Assembly (NCBI GenBank): GCA_026168455.1
Contig: CM047426.1
Span: forward strand, 39,552,175-39,616,174
Direction: 5' to 3'
Length of the DNA stretch: 64,000 nt
Origin: Theocolax elegans
Taxonomy: Eukaryota; Arthropoda; Insecta; Hymenoptera; Cerocephalidae
Shown: positions 1 to 10,427 of the stretch, piece after piece
How positions within the stretch are numbered: the stretch's first letter is position 1
How the letters are laid out: each line of letters begins with the position of its first letter
Translations under genes and position numbers: made by a program
Notes under the pieces: generated by a model
The model's database searches: none
Told to the model about the DNA's origin: nothing
Seen by the model: the letters and a program-made list of their open reading frames with translations, nothing else

Positions 1-3000
1 GGGACCTCTTCTACGTCAGTATCAGGCGATGATACAAATGCATGTCTAACCCTGCCATTAAAAGAAAGAAATTCTAACGTTTTTGATACACCAACATTTG
101 TGAGTACGGTATGTATTTAAATACATTAAAAATAATAAATATAATTTGATTATTATTTTGTATTTATTCTTAAATATTTATTGTTTGTAGGGGCTCTTAA
201 ACTATATGAAAAGTAACACCAAAGGTAAAGAAATTCTCAAATCCTATGAAAAGTGTCGGAAGGAAAATCAATTATTTCCTAAAACCATTAGATCCAAACT
301 TGTACCATTGATCCAAAATTGTAGGCTAGTAATAGCACGGGAAAAAGATTGTTTATTTAAAAACATAAACGAAACACAAAAAGCTGATAAATTTGTGTAA
401 GTAGTGTAATCATTAATACTATAATTTTCCTAAGTGAAATTTTTTGAATTTAATTGATTATAAGTTTCCTTTTTTAAACGATTTCATTGTCGTTTTGATT
501 TCATTAAATTAAAAATTATATTATTTTAAGACGTTAAGTATTTATTACTTTACTTTTTAATTTTTGTTATATAATTTCAAAAATTGTTACAGTTGCGAAA
601 CTTATTTTGTAAATATTTTATTAATAATTTTTACATAGAAATTGCAGCATACAAAATGTTATTTATTAATATTGTATATTTATAAATTTTAAGATATTTT
701 GACATAAAGTCTTCCATTATGACGATTTCTTAAATAATTCTAAATATTTTGTTTAGTTTTCATATTTAGTAATTAAAATAAATTTACCTACATTATTTCT
801 TAGTTATTATTAACTTAATTATATTATATGCAGTGTAGAAAGACATTTTTATAATATTTTTCATAAATTTATTTTTAGAATAAAGAAGGAGAGATTCCAA
901 ATTTTATCCAATGAAATATCTACTCTTTTTGAAGGAGAAAATCCGCGTACGTATTATACACCGTTCTCACAGGAAGGTAGCGTTAAGTTTATAGCTAGCG
1001 GCAAACTTTGGAATTATTATAATTATGAGAAGGATCGCTTAAAGGCTGCTGATTTATTAGAAACGAAATCCACTACAGTCTGTGAATATATTGTGACCGA
1101 TAAAGGTAAATTATAAACATTAAGATATATTTAAAAAGTTAAATATGCATTGTGATTACTTTTGTTCAGATTATGATCTACTGAACTGGTTATCATCACA
1201 CGTCGAACCACGGGATGACGTCGAAAAAAACTGGACGAGTAGCTTTGAAGCAAGACGTGAAATTCTCCAAAATCAAAGCATTGCTGTTCATGAGTATATT
1301 GATAAATTCCCATGTCTTAAGTTGCAAGCAGTTCATCAGTTGGTATGTTTAATATTTGATTTTGCATTACGTAAAATAAAATTGTTCTTATTAATTGTGT
1401 TTTATTTTGCAGTTTTTAAACGATTTTGCTCGAACGTATCCTGAAGTAACTTTTCTTAATAATGAAAAGTGGATTATAGTAAAAACTAGCCTCCATCGGT
1501 CATTTAAGTTCTGTAAAAATTAATCCCGTGTTTGATTTAGCATTGCTGCACACATTAAAATCAGGAGATCTAAGTGAAGGCACATGTTTTTACAAATGTT
1601 CTTACTTTACTTGCAAAGTATACAAAAATGCTAATATGGTAAATTGGTTTAGAAAAACAAAACTTCCTTATCCTTTATTTGCTACCGTTTATTGTCCCTG
1701 CCAAAAGAAAAGGAAAGAGAAAGAGTAATGGTGATAATGAGTCTACAGAAAGGCCCTATCGACTATCTTTAGAAGAACGCAGAGAATCCTTTATTTTGCA
1801 TGTTGAGGTATTCTTTTTTAATGATTTAAAATGGTTGTTTCAGTTATAAACTTATTGATGTTAAATTATATTGAATTCATGTTTTTATAAAATAATGTAA
1901 TATTTATAAATATATATATGGGTGGTTCTCTGTGACATCGAAGATGAAAAAAATAAATATTGCTATAACTGTGGGAATATGTTTTAGAGGTATCCAGTAG
2001 TCCTCCTGAATTTTTTCAGATTTTTTCTGGGCCATTATTTTAAGTTACAGAGAGTCAAAGTTGACATGTTAGCACTTTTTTGCATTATATGCCCATTTTC
2101 ATGAATTTTTAGCTCCCAGGGGATGCATTTTTCACTAAAAACATAAGTATGACTTTTTTTGTAAAATTTTCCGAACTTTTCATTAAAAATACTTTTAAAG
2201 ACATAAATGTATGCTGTCACACTCTTGTAAGCCATTTAAACCTCAAATAGTGAAAATCAGCAATTCTGCTCCGGACTCTGGTAACCTAATACTGTCTAAA
2301 AGATGTCTTTTTATAGTCAGATACTGCCTAAAAATTTCCAGAGTGGGTCTAAATCATTAAGATCACTTATGGTCAAAATATCCGGGAAAAGTGCCCGAAA
2401 TATTAATAGAAATGTATATTTGTTGCCTTATAACGATGAATCGATTAGCATGATCATTGCAAAAAAATTTGTGCACTTACCTTGGAGTGGTAGAAAAGTA
2501 TCTTCACTTGTTTCAGTATCCATCTAATCCCCTGTAAGCTGCTAAAAATACAAATATTATTATATAAATGTAAAAAATTAATTTTTAAACATTTATAATG
2601 CTGAATTTTTAGTTTTACATCCCTTACAAGAATTATGATACTAATCTGAAGGATTACTATAAATTTATAAACATCATTATTACAATAACTGAATATACGT
2701 ATTTAATACAAAAGATATATAAATAAATCGGATATATAATTATAATGAATAATATGATAACGTGACAGTGACAAGTTTGTGAAATCTAAACAATGTATTG
2801 CTGAATAATAATAATAATAATAATGTTGATACTTTTATAGTAATCCTTCAGATTAGTATTATAATTCTTGTAAGGGATGTAAAACTAAAAATTCAGCATT
2901 ATAAATGTTTAAAAATTATTTTTTTACATTTATATAATAATATTTGTATTTTTAGCAGCTTACAGGGGATTAGATGGATACTGAAACAAGTGGAGATACT

Positions 3001-3971
3001 TTTCTACTACTCCAAGGTAAGTGCACAAATTTTTTTGCAATGATCATACTACTAGATTCATCGTTATAAGGCAACAAATATACATTTCTATTAATATTTC
3101 GGGCACTTTTCCCGGATATTTTGACCATAAGTGATCTTAATGATTTAGAGGCAGTTTCTGACTATAAAAAGACATCTTTTAGACAGTATTAGGTTACCAG
3201 AGTCCGGAGCAGAATTGCTGATTTTCACTATTTAAGGTTTAAATGGCTTACAAGAGTGTGACAGCGTACATTTATGTCTTTAAAAGTATTTTTAATGAAA
3301 TGTTCGGAAAATTTTACAAAAAAAGTCGCAGTTATGTTTTTAGTGAAAAATGCATCCCCTGGGAGCTAAAAATTCATGAAAATGGGCATATAATGCAAAA
3401 AAGTGCTAAAATGTCAACATTGACTCTCTGTAACTTAAAATAATGGCCCAGAAAAAATCTGAAAAAATTCAGGAGAACTACTGGATACCTCTAAAACATA
3501 TTCCCACAGTTATAGCAATATTTATTTTTTTCATCTTCGATGTCACAGAGAACCACCCATATATATAAAATTATTATATATAAATTATTATTATATTATA
3601 TAAAATTATATATATATTAAAATTAATTATTTTTGTAGGCAGCCAACGACCTTCAACCAAAATTAAAAAATCTTAAAGATCGATTAATGAAGAGTAAGAA
3701 GACATTTCAACCTATTATAATTGCTGTTGGTTCACATACAAATATTAAAAATTTATATGTTGCTGTGAACGATCACCTTTACATTGTCAACTCGATCTTA
3801 CAAACAATTCATTTAGCTATATTTTTTAGCTTAGACTGCCAGTATCCAGAAAATTCAAATAGTTTATGGATTTTCGTTCAAAGATTGTTCACAGGTATTG
3901 AACTCAAGCACGAGTCAGTTAATTTAGAGACGAATTTGATACTAGGGCATATAAATATGTTGCTTACTTAA
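1..3971 (+). pseudogene. Accessory gene (gene 1) of a two-gene DNA transposon, multi-exon, decayed
   Basis: Six exons can be read from splice sites and matching phase: 1-109, 191-396, 879-1105, 1170-1342, 1413-1807 and 3639-3971 (stop TAA). Each boundary has GT/AG, and codons join cleanly across the introns. No catalytic motif is recognised. The protein resembles uncharacterised companion proteins that sit beside C2H2/DDE transposases in ant and cnidarian transposons; a typical phrase is KFPCLKLQAVHQL at the end of exon 4. The last exon resembles the conserved C-terminal domain of that family (IIIAVGSHTNIKNLYVAV). Damage is visible: an extra A near 61-64 shifts exon 1, a stop and shift lie near 1500-1522, and another shift lies near 1700-1725. 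The start codon is left of the window. The transposase gene begins only 13 bp after the stop, which supports one two-gene element. The family name is uncertain; the exon structure is reasonably firm. Confidence 0.6.
1912..3566. repeat. 1.65-kb palindromic (fold-back) transposon in intron 5 of gene 1
   Basis: The arms 1912-2667 and about 2811-3566 are reverse complements, centred on 2739. The outer ends read TATATATGGGTGGTTCTCTG and its complement. The same 66-codon reading frame appears on the minus strand at 2035-2235 and on the plus strand at 3243-3443, with only a few differences, so it is a shadow of the palindrome and not a gene. About 140 bp of spacer with an AAT microsatellite separates the arms. 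It lies wholly between exons 1413-1807 and 3639-3971, so it could be spliced out. A TA-type target site is possible, but the AT-rich flanks prevent certainty. Confidence 0.85.
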
Positions 3972-3984
3972 ATTAAAACTTAAA

Positions 3985-4560
3985 ATGGTTGTAGTTTGCG
4001 AATTTTGTTTAATTACATGTACAGATGAGTTTTATTTGTATAATCATATTGTACAGTCGCATAAGTCTATAACTATAGCTTCTCTTGTACTTTCTCTAAA
4101 TGCAATAGAACTTATTCAAACTTAAGATCTTTTAAAAGTCACGTTTTAAATGCACATTTACGAAAAAAGCAAAAGTTAAACGATTCAGATAATCTCTCTA
4201 GTGAACATAAAAATTTAGAGCAGGATATTTCTACGAACAATGATTATAATTTAAATTTAAATATTATTTATAGTGATTCTGGCTCTGATGAATCAGTTAT
4301 TTTTTATAAAAACGATTTTGTAGATACGATAGATTCTGCTAATAATTCTGATGAATATAATAATATTTTAAACAAAACATGTTTTCAGTTTTCTGCTGCA
4401 TATCGTACAATATAAATGGTGTACCTAGAAAACATGTTAATTTTATAATATTAGAAACTAGCAAGTGTTTAACAAAAATGATGCAAGTTTTAAAGGAAAA
4501 TATATGTTCAAATATCAAAACATTAAACGATGAACAGTTAGAATCAAAAGGCGCGATAGC
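3985..4560 (+). pseudogene. Transposase gene 2, N-terminal zinc-finger part, interrupted
   Basis: ATG at 3985 opens a frame with a C2H2-like finger (Cys-x2-Cys ... His-x5-His, YNHIVQSH, about 3997-4062). After a shift near 4090 a second finger follows (CTFSKCNRTYS ... FKSHVLNAH, about 4090-4160). An acidic Asp/Ser/Asn-rich linker runs to about 4410. A further frame change near 4412 leads to a segment with VPRKHVNF and LKENICSNIKTL, typical of the region between the fingers and the catalytic domain in this family. Coding similarity stops near 4550, where foreign DNA starts, and resumes at about 13,650. It starts 13 bp after the stop of gene 1. The fingers would bind DNA, presumably the transposon ends. 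The gene is dead from at least two frameshifts plus the insertion. Confidence 0.6.
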
Positions 4561-4584
4561 GCCTGCACGCAAGTATGCAGGCGC
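4559..4584. other. GC-rich hairpin at the left edge of the 9-kb insertion
   Basis: GCGCCTGCA and TGCAGGCGC form a 9-bp stem around an 8-base loop, in otherwise AT-rich DNA, immediately after the transposase coding similarity stops. It may mark the end of an inserted element (Helitrons end in a short hairpin), but no diagnostic CTRR end was confirmed. Confidence 0.4.
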
Positions 4585-4964
4585 GTAAGCCCTTATTATA
4601 CAGCTAACTAACCCCTCAGATTTTTTATATTTTCGTACATTTAAAATTATACTATCTATTTATGCAATTACAAATCTCACATCTATTTTTTATATAAGTT
4701 TTCACTTTACAATAAATCCGGTTTGAATTCATAAGTGCATAGTGGAGAAATTCGATGTTATTAAAGTTGCTTGCTGAATTCCGATTCTCGAATTTTTGCT
4801 ATTTCCACTTTCTTTTTCATTCGATGGCAACAAAAAGAGATAGCGTCATAGGAGATGCGAAAGATAGAAAGAGACGAAATTTTTTCCATCCCGTGAGAGA
4901 ACGCCTACAGAGGTAAAAACTGTTAGCAAGTTGTTTGAGAAGTGGCCGCAAAGATATATATATA

Positions 4965-5213
4965 TATCTCTATAATATATAAATATTTCGCCGCCGCCGC
5001 CGCCGTGTCTAAGAATTCAGAATTCAACATATATATATATATATGTCATATATATATATGTTATATCTCTTTATAATATATAAATATTTCGCCCCCGCCG
5101 CCGCCTCCGCCGTGTCTAAGAATTCAGAATTCAACATATATATATTATATATATGTCATTTATATGTTATATATATGTCATAAATATGATATATATATGT
5201 ATGTCATATATAT

Positions 5214-5275
<62 letters not shown>

Positions 5276-5280
5276 ACGTG
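4965..5280. repeat. CCG-repeat segment duplicated in tandem, AT repeats and a (GT)n microsatellite
   Basis: A block of about 100 bp containing (CCG)n followed by GTGTCTAAGAATTCAGAATT occurs twice, near 4971-5045 and 5068-5145. Between and after the copies are (AT)n tracts. A (GT)n tract runs from about 5217 to 5273. No coding signal is seen. Confidence 0.8.
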
Positions 5281-5282
5281 TG

Positions 5283-5490
5283 CCAAAAAAAGTTGTGAAT
5301 ATAACTTGAAAGAATGTGTATTAGTTTACTTATTCCTCATAAAATTCATAAAATAAAAACGGACCTAAAATTTAATATATTGTTTTTAAAAATATGCACA
5401 ATTTTTCGAAGATAAAATAAATATTAATCAAGTATAACATACACTTTTCAAATATCTATATGTGAAATATACAATAAATCTATATTATAT
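5283..5490. repeat. Diverged copy of the outer arm of the 10.4-13.6-kb palindrome element
   Basis: The stretch with AAAGTTGTGAA, GAATGTGTATT and AATATTAATCAAGTATAA matches, with many substitutions, the sequence at about 10,590-10,800 in the left arm of the large palindrome. It is therefore an older copy of the same family in the same orientation as the left arm. Confidence 0.6.
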
Positions 5491-5689
5491 TAAGCTGCTT
5501 CCATCAAAAACCTTTCTCCCTTTCTGTGACGTCAATCTATTTGTATGACGTAATTGTCGAAGTGATGATATTTTTTGATAAATAGATGTATCACATGTTT
5601 TTTGACGCACTGTTGGGGGTTAATGTTTTTAGTTGCTTTTTTAAAAGGGGTAAAATTTGAAGGGGGAAGGGGTGGTGGTATGGGGTGTA

Positions 5690-7590
5690 CCCTGACCACC
5701 TAGACATCGTCTTCAGGAAGTGACAATTTTTTTTGCATATTCAAGCAGGGTGGCACACTACTTACCAGTAGACGATGTCCAGATGACCCGGAGGTCACCC
5801 TGACCACCTGGACATCGTCTTCAGGAAGTGACAATTTTTTTTGCATATTCAAGCAGGGTGGCACACTACTTACCAGTAGACGATGTCCAGATGACCCGGA
5901 GGTCACCCTGACCACCTGGACATCGTCTTCAGGAAGTGACAATTTTTTTTGCATATTCAAGCAGGGTGGCATACTACTTACCAGTAGACGATGTCCAGAT
6001 GACCCGGAGGTCACCCAGACCACCTAGACATCGTCTTCAGGAAGTGACAATTTTTTTTTGCATATTTAAGCAGGGTGGTACACTACTTACCAGTAGACGA
6101 TGTCCAGATGACCCGGAGGTCACCCTGACCACCTGGACATCGTCTTCAGGGAGTGACAATTTTTTTTGCATATTCAAGCAGGGTGGTACACTACTTACCA
6201 GTAGACGATGTCCAGATGACCCGGAGGTCACCCTGACCACTTGGACATCGTCTTCAGGAATTGACAATTTTTATTGCATATTCAAGCAGGGTGGCACACT
6301 ACTTACCAGTAGACGATGTCCAGATGACCCGGAGGTCACCCTGACCACCTGGACATCGTCTTCAGGAAGTGACAATTTTTTTTGTATATTCAAGCAGGGT
6401 GGCACACTACTTACCAGTAGACGATGTCCAGATGACCCGGAAGTCACCCTGACCACCTGGACATCGTCTTCAGGAAGTCATAATTTTTTTTGCATATTCA
6501 AGCAGGGTGGCATACTACTTACCAGTAGACGATGTCCAGATGACCCGGAGGTCACCCTGACCACCTGGACATCGTCTCCAGGAAGTGACAATTTTTTTTG
6601 CATATTTAAGCAGGGTGGTACACTACTTACCAGTAGACGATGTCCAGATGACCCGGAGGTCACCCTGACCACCTGGACATCGTCTTCGGAAGTGACAATT
6701 TTTTTTGCATATTCAAGCAGGGTGGCACACTACATACCAGTAGACGATGTCCAGATGACCCGGAGGTCACCCTGACCACCTGGACATCGTCTTCAGGAAG
6801 TGACAATTTTTTTGCATATTCAAGCAGGGTGGCATACTACTTACCAGTAGACGATGTCCAGATGACCCGGAGTTCACCCTGACCACCTGGACATCGTCTT
6901 CAGGAAGTTAAAATTTTTTTTGCATATTTAAGCAGGGTGGTACACTACTTACCAGTAGACGATGTCCAGATGACCCGGAGGTCACCCTGACCACCTGGAC
7001 ATCGTCTTCGGAAGTGACAATTTTTTTTGCATATTCAAGCAGGGTGGCACACTACATACCAGTAGACGATGTCCAGATGACCCGGAGGTCACCCTGACCA
7101 CCTGGACATCGTCTTCAGGAAGTGACAATTTTTTTTGCATATTCAAGCAGGGTGGCATACTACTTACCAGTAGACGATGTCCAGATGACCCGGAGTTCAC
7201 CCTGACCACCTGGACATCGTCTTCAGGAAGTTAAAATTTTTTTTTGCATATTTAAGCAGGGTGGTACACTACTTACCAGTAGACGATGTCCAGATGACCC
7301 GGAGGTCACCCTGACCACCTGGACATCGTCTTCAGGAAGTGACAATTTTTTTTGCATATTCAAGCAGGGTGGCACACTACATACCAGTAGACGATGTCCA
7401 GATGACCCGGAGGTCACCCTGACCACCTGGACATCGTCTTCAGGAAGTGACAATTTTTTTTTGCATATTCAAGCAGGGTCGTACACTACTTACCAGTAGA
7501 CGATGTCCAGATGACCCGGAGTTCACCCTGACCACCTGGACATCGTCTTCAGGAAGTGACAATTTTTTTACATATTCAAGCAGGTTGGCA
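5690..7590. repeat. ~108-bp minisatellite, about 17-18 copies
   Basis: The unit repeats every ~107-108 bp with few differences. Each unit carries CCTGACCACCTGGACATCG, a T-rich stretch, and CAGTAGACGATGTCCAGATG. The words GGACATCGTCT and AGACGATGTCC within a unit are inverted copies, and GGTCA...TGACC is also inverted, so each unit can fold. Reading frames of up to 279 codons on both strands repeat the unit and are shadows, not genes. Higher-order structure is visible: blocks near 6,660-6,900 and 7,000-7,240 share the same variants, which implies duplication of multi-unit blocks. A single diverged unit lies near 10,010-10,070, and a structurally similar array lies at 47.7-48.3 kb. Confidence 0.95.
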
Positions 7591-8903
7591 ATTCAGAAAC
7601 TTTTAAAGGACGATTTCATTTCTAAAATCTCGGTAGTCTAAAGGTTAAAATGTAAAGTTTCCAAACCGAAAATATAAAAATGTGATTTGTGTTAATAGTA
7701 CTTTGAGTAATAAATACCAAATACACTATAACTTTTTTTTCCTTGAATGAGTATAGAGTACAATCTTGTTTCCAAAACTTTCTTTTCTAAAAAAATGCAA
7801 GGTTAAGAAAATACTCATTAGGTATAAAGGAATAGATACATTCCGACCCAGACAGCACTTCATATTGCAGCGATATTGTTGGAATAATGTCATATTGCTA
7901 CAATATTGTCAACATACATTGTCTGATTTTAGTATTTCATTAATTAATGAACGCATTAATGAGGATAATAATTTAAGCTAAAGAATTGTTGTATTGTCTT
8001 ATGTTTTGACGAAAATTCGTACTATATTTCGAATTACCTATAACCAAATTTTTTAATTCTTTTGGATTTGTGGGTGAAAATCATCTAACGCGCACAATTG
8101 TGTAATAGTGAAATATATCCCATTATATCATATATAAAATTACGAATAATATATTCTAAGTACAATATATGTAATTTAATGTAAGTCAGCCGTGAAACTT
8201 GATAAAAGTTGATTTTATTGACAAGTTTCAGTTGCTTAAAGTTTGAAATATAACGTCCCCTGGCTGTAAGAAGGCCATAATCGCATATTAACTGGTGCGA
8301 TTATAGGCGTATTTCTTTATTTCAAAAACGGGTTCAAAACTTAATTGTTCATTTTGATAACCACAATTAAAATTAAGTTGAAAATCTGAACATTTACTGA
8401 TTTTTGAAGTGCACTGAACTTGCTGAACTTTGTAACAAACTTGTTATTAATAATAGCTGTGTTATGATTAATGTCTTTAAAATTAATTGTAAACATGAAA
8501 CATTTTTCTGACCAGGTGAAATTGTTAACTTTTGGTTTACTTTAGAGGTAAAAATTTCATTTTTAGTATTTCATGATGTTAAGCAAAAAATACGGGCATG
8601 TTTTTGTGGTAATTCAGCGGTTACCTTTTTTAATGTAATTTCTCTGGTAGAGTATAATTGGAAAACTAATAAATTTTTAAAACTAATTCATAGAGTAAAT
8701 TTCAGATAAAGTAACTACATAAAAACAGTATTATTCCGATGTGGAAATTTTGAATGTTAACGTAATAAAATTTAAAAAACAATCTATGTAATCTCCCCTG
8801 GCATGTAACATCCCCTGTCCAAATTTCTTTTATAACAAATAATCGATGCTGATCATTACATGCTTTACTGTTTTGACTAAAAATAAACATTATTTCTTAA
8901 CAA

Positions 8904-9092
8904 TTGTTTTCTCCATTCAAAGGAACTATGCGAGTCCATCAATGGAAATGGAGTAGATGTGAGCCCCAAAAAATTAATTTTAATGAAGTAAGTTGTTACG
9001 AATGTAATTTGAATAGACAATGTGAACATTATCAATTAGGGTCGATCTCGTACGAAAATAAAACTCAGAAAAAGAGTAAAATTGTTATTTAA
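8904..9092 (+). pseudogene. Fragment of an uncharacterised transposon-type protein (GTMRVHQ ... CYEC motif)
   Basis: The frame contains GTMRVHQW followed 20 residues later by SCYECNLNRQCEHYQLG. This pairing of a G-T-x-x-x-H-Q turn and a short Cys-rich segment resembles a region seen in uncharacterised ant, aphid and cnidarian proteins linked to transposons. It starts without context on either side and no other exon of such a protein was found nearby. It lies inside the 1.59-kb inverted-repeat element, so it may be a remnant of that element's own gene or captured cargo. The function is unknown. Confidence 0.35.
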
Positions 9093-9296
9093 GATAAAAG
9101 AAGTCACTACTAAAAGAAATAATAAAAATATATAATTTATATTACAAATATAAAAATTATGTTAAATTGATTATATGGAAACATTGCATATATTTTATAA
9201 ATGGAAGAATTTGTTAATTAATTTTTTTTGGTATTATCAATTAGGTATAGTTATATTCAATGTATACTCCATAAAATATGTTTATTAAAATTTTCT

Positions 9297-9435
9297 ATCC
9301 CTATTACAAAATCTCACGTGAGAAATTGATTTTTTATTATTTAGCAAATTTAAACACCTCTCCAATTGAAATATCACACGAGATTTTGGCATGAAATCTC
9401 ACTTGAGATTTAACGTGAGATTTTGTATTAGGGAT
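9297..9435. repeat. Small inverted-repeat element (MITE-like), 139 bp
   Basis: ATCCCTATTACAAAATCTCA at the left end and its near-perfect complement at the right end bound a 139-bp palindrome-like block containing several CACGTGAGA/TCTCACTTGA words. It is nested inside the 8071-9664 element. Confidence 0.65.
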
Positions 9436-10004
9436 GTATTCAAGATGTTTATGTTTTATATATCAAAATATATGTAATTCCCCTGGAATGTAAAAATTAA
9501 AAATCTTCAATACGTTGAGTAAATCAACTGATCCTGTATGCCCACTGTAAACAGGTACTCTAGAAACTGTAATTGGTCCAGAGAAACCAAAAATATATAA
9601 TTTTTTTCATTTTGTGTTCTTGCATATCACAACGATAAATGTTCACGTTAGATGATTTTCACCCATGTAGGATTGTCAGGTAGCATTACTTTACCCATTT
9701 GACAACAACTTGAAAATAATTTATTTTTATTATATTCACATGAAAAATGTTTTGCATGGCAATAATTACAAATTTCAGACATTGTACCTAAATAATTTTC
9801 AATTATTAAAGATTCATTAAAATAATTATTTGCTATTTTACCATCATACATATTATTTTTATTTTTTTTTGTTTACTCTTAAGTTCTGCAATAACATCTA
9901 ATTTTTTTTTTTAATGAGGAGTAGCATTTTCATTTATTGACTCATTATCATGAACTTGAGTTTTTTAAAAAGTGTTAAAATAGGGTAAGGTGAGGGAATT
10001 AAAG

Positions 10005-10075
10005 GAGGATGGGTAGTTGACCTGGAGGTCATCCTGACCACCTGGACATCGTCCTCGGGAAGTGACATAATTTTT
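10005..10075. repeat. Single diverged unit of the 5.7-7.6-kb minisatellite
   Basis: GACCACCTGGACATCGTCC followed by GGGAAGTGACA and a T-run matches the core of the ~108-bp unit. It stands alone about 2.4 kb downstream of the array, so the unit can move or has been separated by later insertions. Confidence 0.75.
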
Positions 10076-10427
10076 TTGTTTTATAATTTTTTTGTTTAAT
10101 TTCATTTTCCCTCTGCGATTACAGGCTTGGGACTGACATATATTGTTCATTTATTTTGTTCAGTTCATATATTTTGTTCAATATATATTGTTCATTTATT
10201 TTGAAATTTTGAGTGCTACTCTTTAAAGATGTTGCTTATATGTATATTTGTAAATATTTGAATTAAGTGTGCACTTTAGATATGATTTTTTTTATTAATT
10301 AATTTATTTTTAACGCTTTGTTAAAAACTTAGCAATATTAGCGCTACGCTTTAAAGGTGCTGCTTCAATTTTTGAATTGTTCTATTGATGATTCATTTTA
10401 AAATTTTGAGCGCTACTATTTAAAGGT

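Larger units (their letters stand above)
8071..9664. mobile_element. 1.59-kb element with 20-bp terminal inverted repeats, inserted in the Helitron fragment
   Basis: The 20 bases TGGGTGAAAATCATCTAACG at 8071-8090 recur as an exact inverted copy at 9645-9664. Removing the element and one copy of a 2-bp TG target repeat rejoins the Helitron reading frame exactly, which defines the boundaries well. Inside are a plus-strand coding fragment (8904-9092), a hairpin near 8279-8303 (TAATCGCA/TGCGATTA) and a smaller inverted-repeat element at 9297-9435. No intact transposase is seen, so it is non-autonomous or degraded. The superfamily is not assigned. Confidence 0.75.
7973..9851 (-). pseudogene. Helitron replicase/helicase N-terminal fragment, split by an insertion
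   Basis: On the minus strand 9851-9665 encodes a cysteine-rich start (Cys-x2-Cys-x-Ala-x-His-Phe ... Cys-Cys-x-x-Gly-Lys-Val-x-Leu-Pro). This is the conserved beginning of Helitron-type proteins found at many insect loci. After removing 8071-9664 the frame continues without a shift into NPKELKNLVIG and FRQNIRQYNNSLA, the next conserved stretch of the same family, and ends at a stop at 7973-7975. The fragment holds less than a tenth of a normal Rep/helicase protein; no Rep HUH motif or helicase motif is present. It is a truncated, inactive relic. The family call rests on remembered motif patterns. Confidence 0.7.

Noticed and set aside
5217..5280. Possible Z-DNA or regulatory role of the (GT)n tract
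   Set aside because: A plain microsatellite; nothing in the surroundings points to a function.
5936..6775. 279-codon plus-strand frame with repeated CIFKQGGTLLTSRRCPDD segments
   Set aside because: It is the translation of the 108-bp minisatellite; frames are open on both strands, and phase is lost with each 1-base length change between units.
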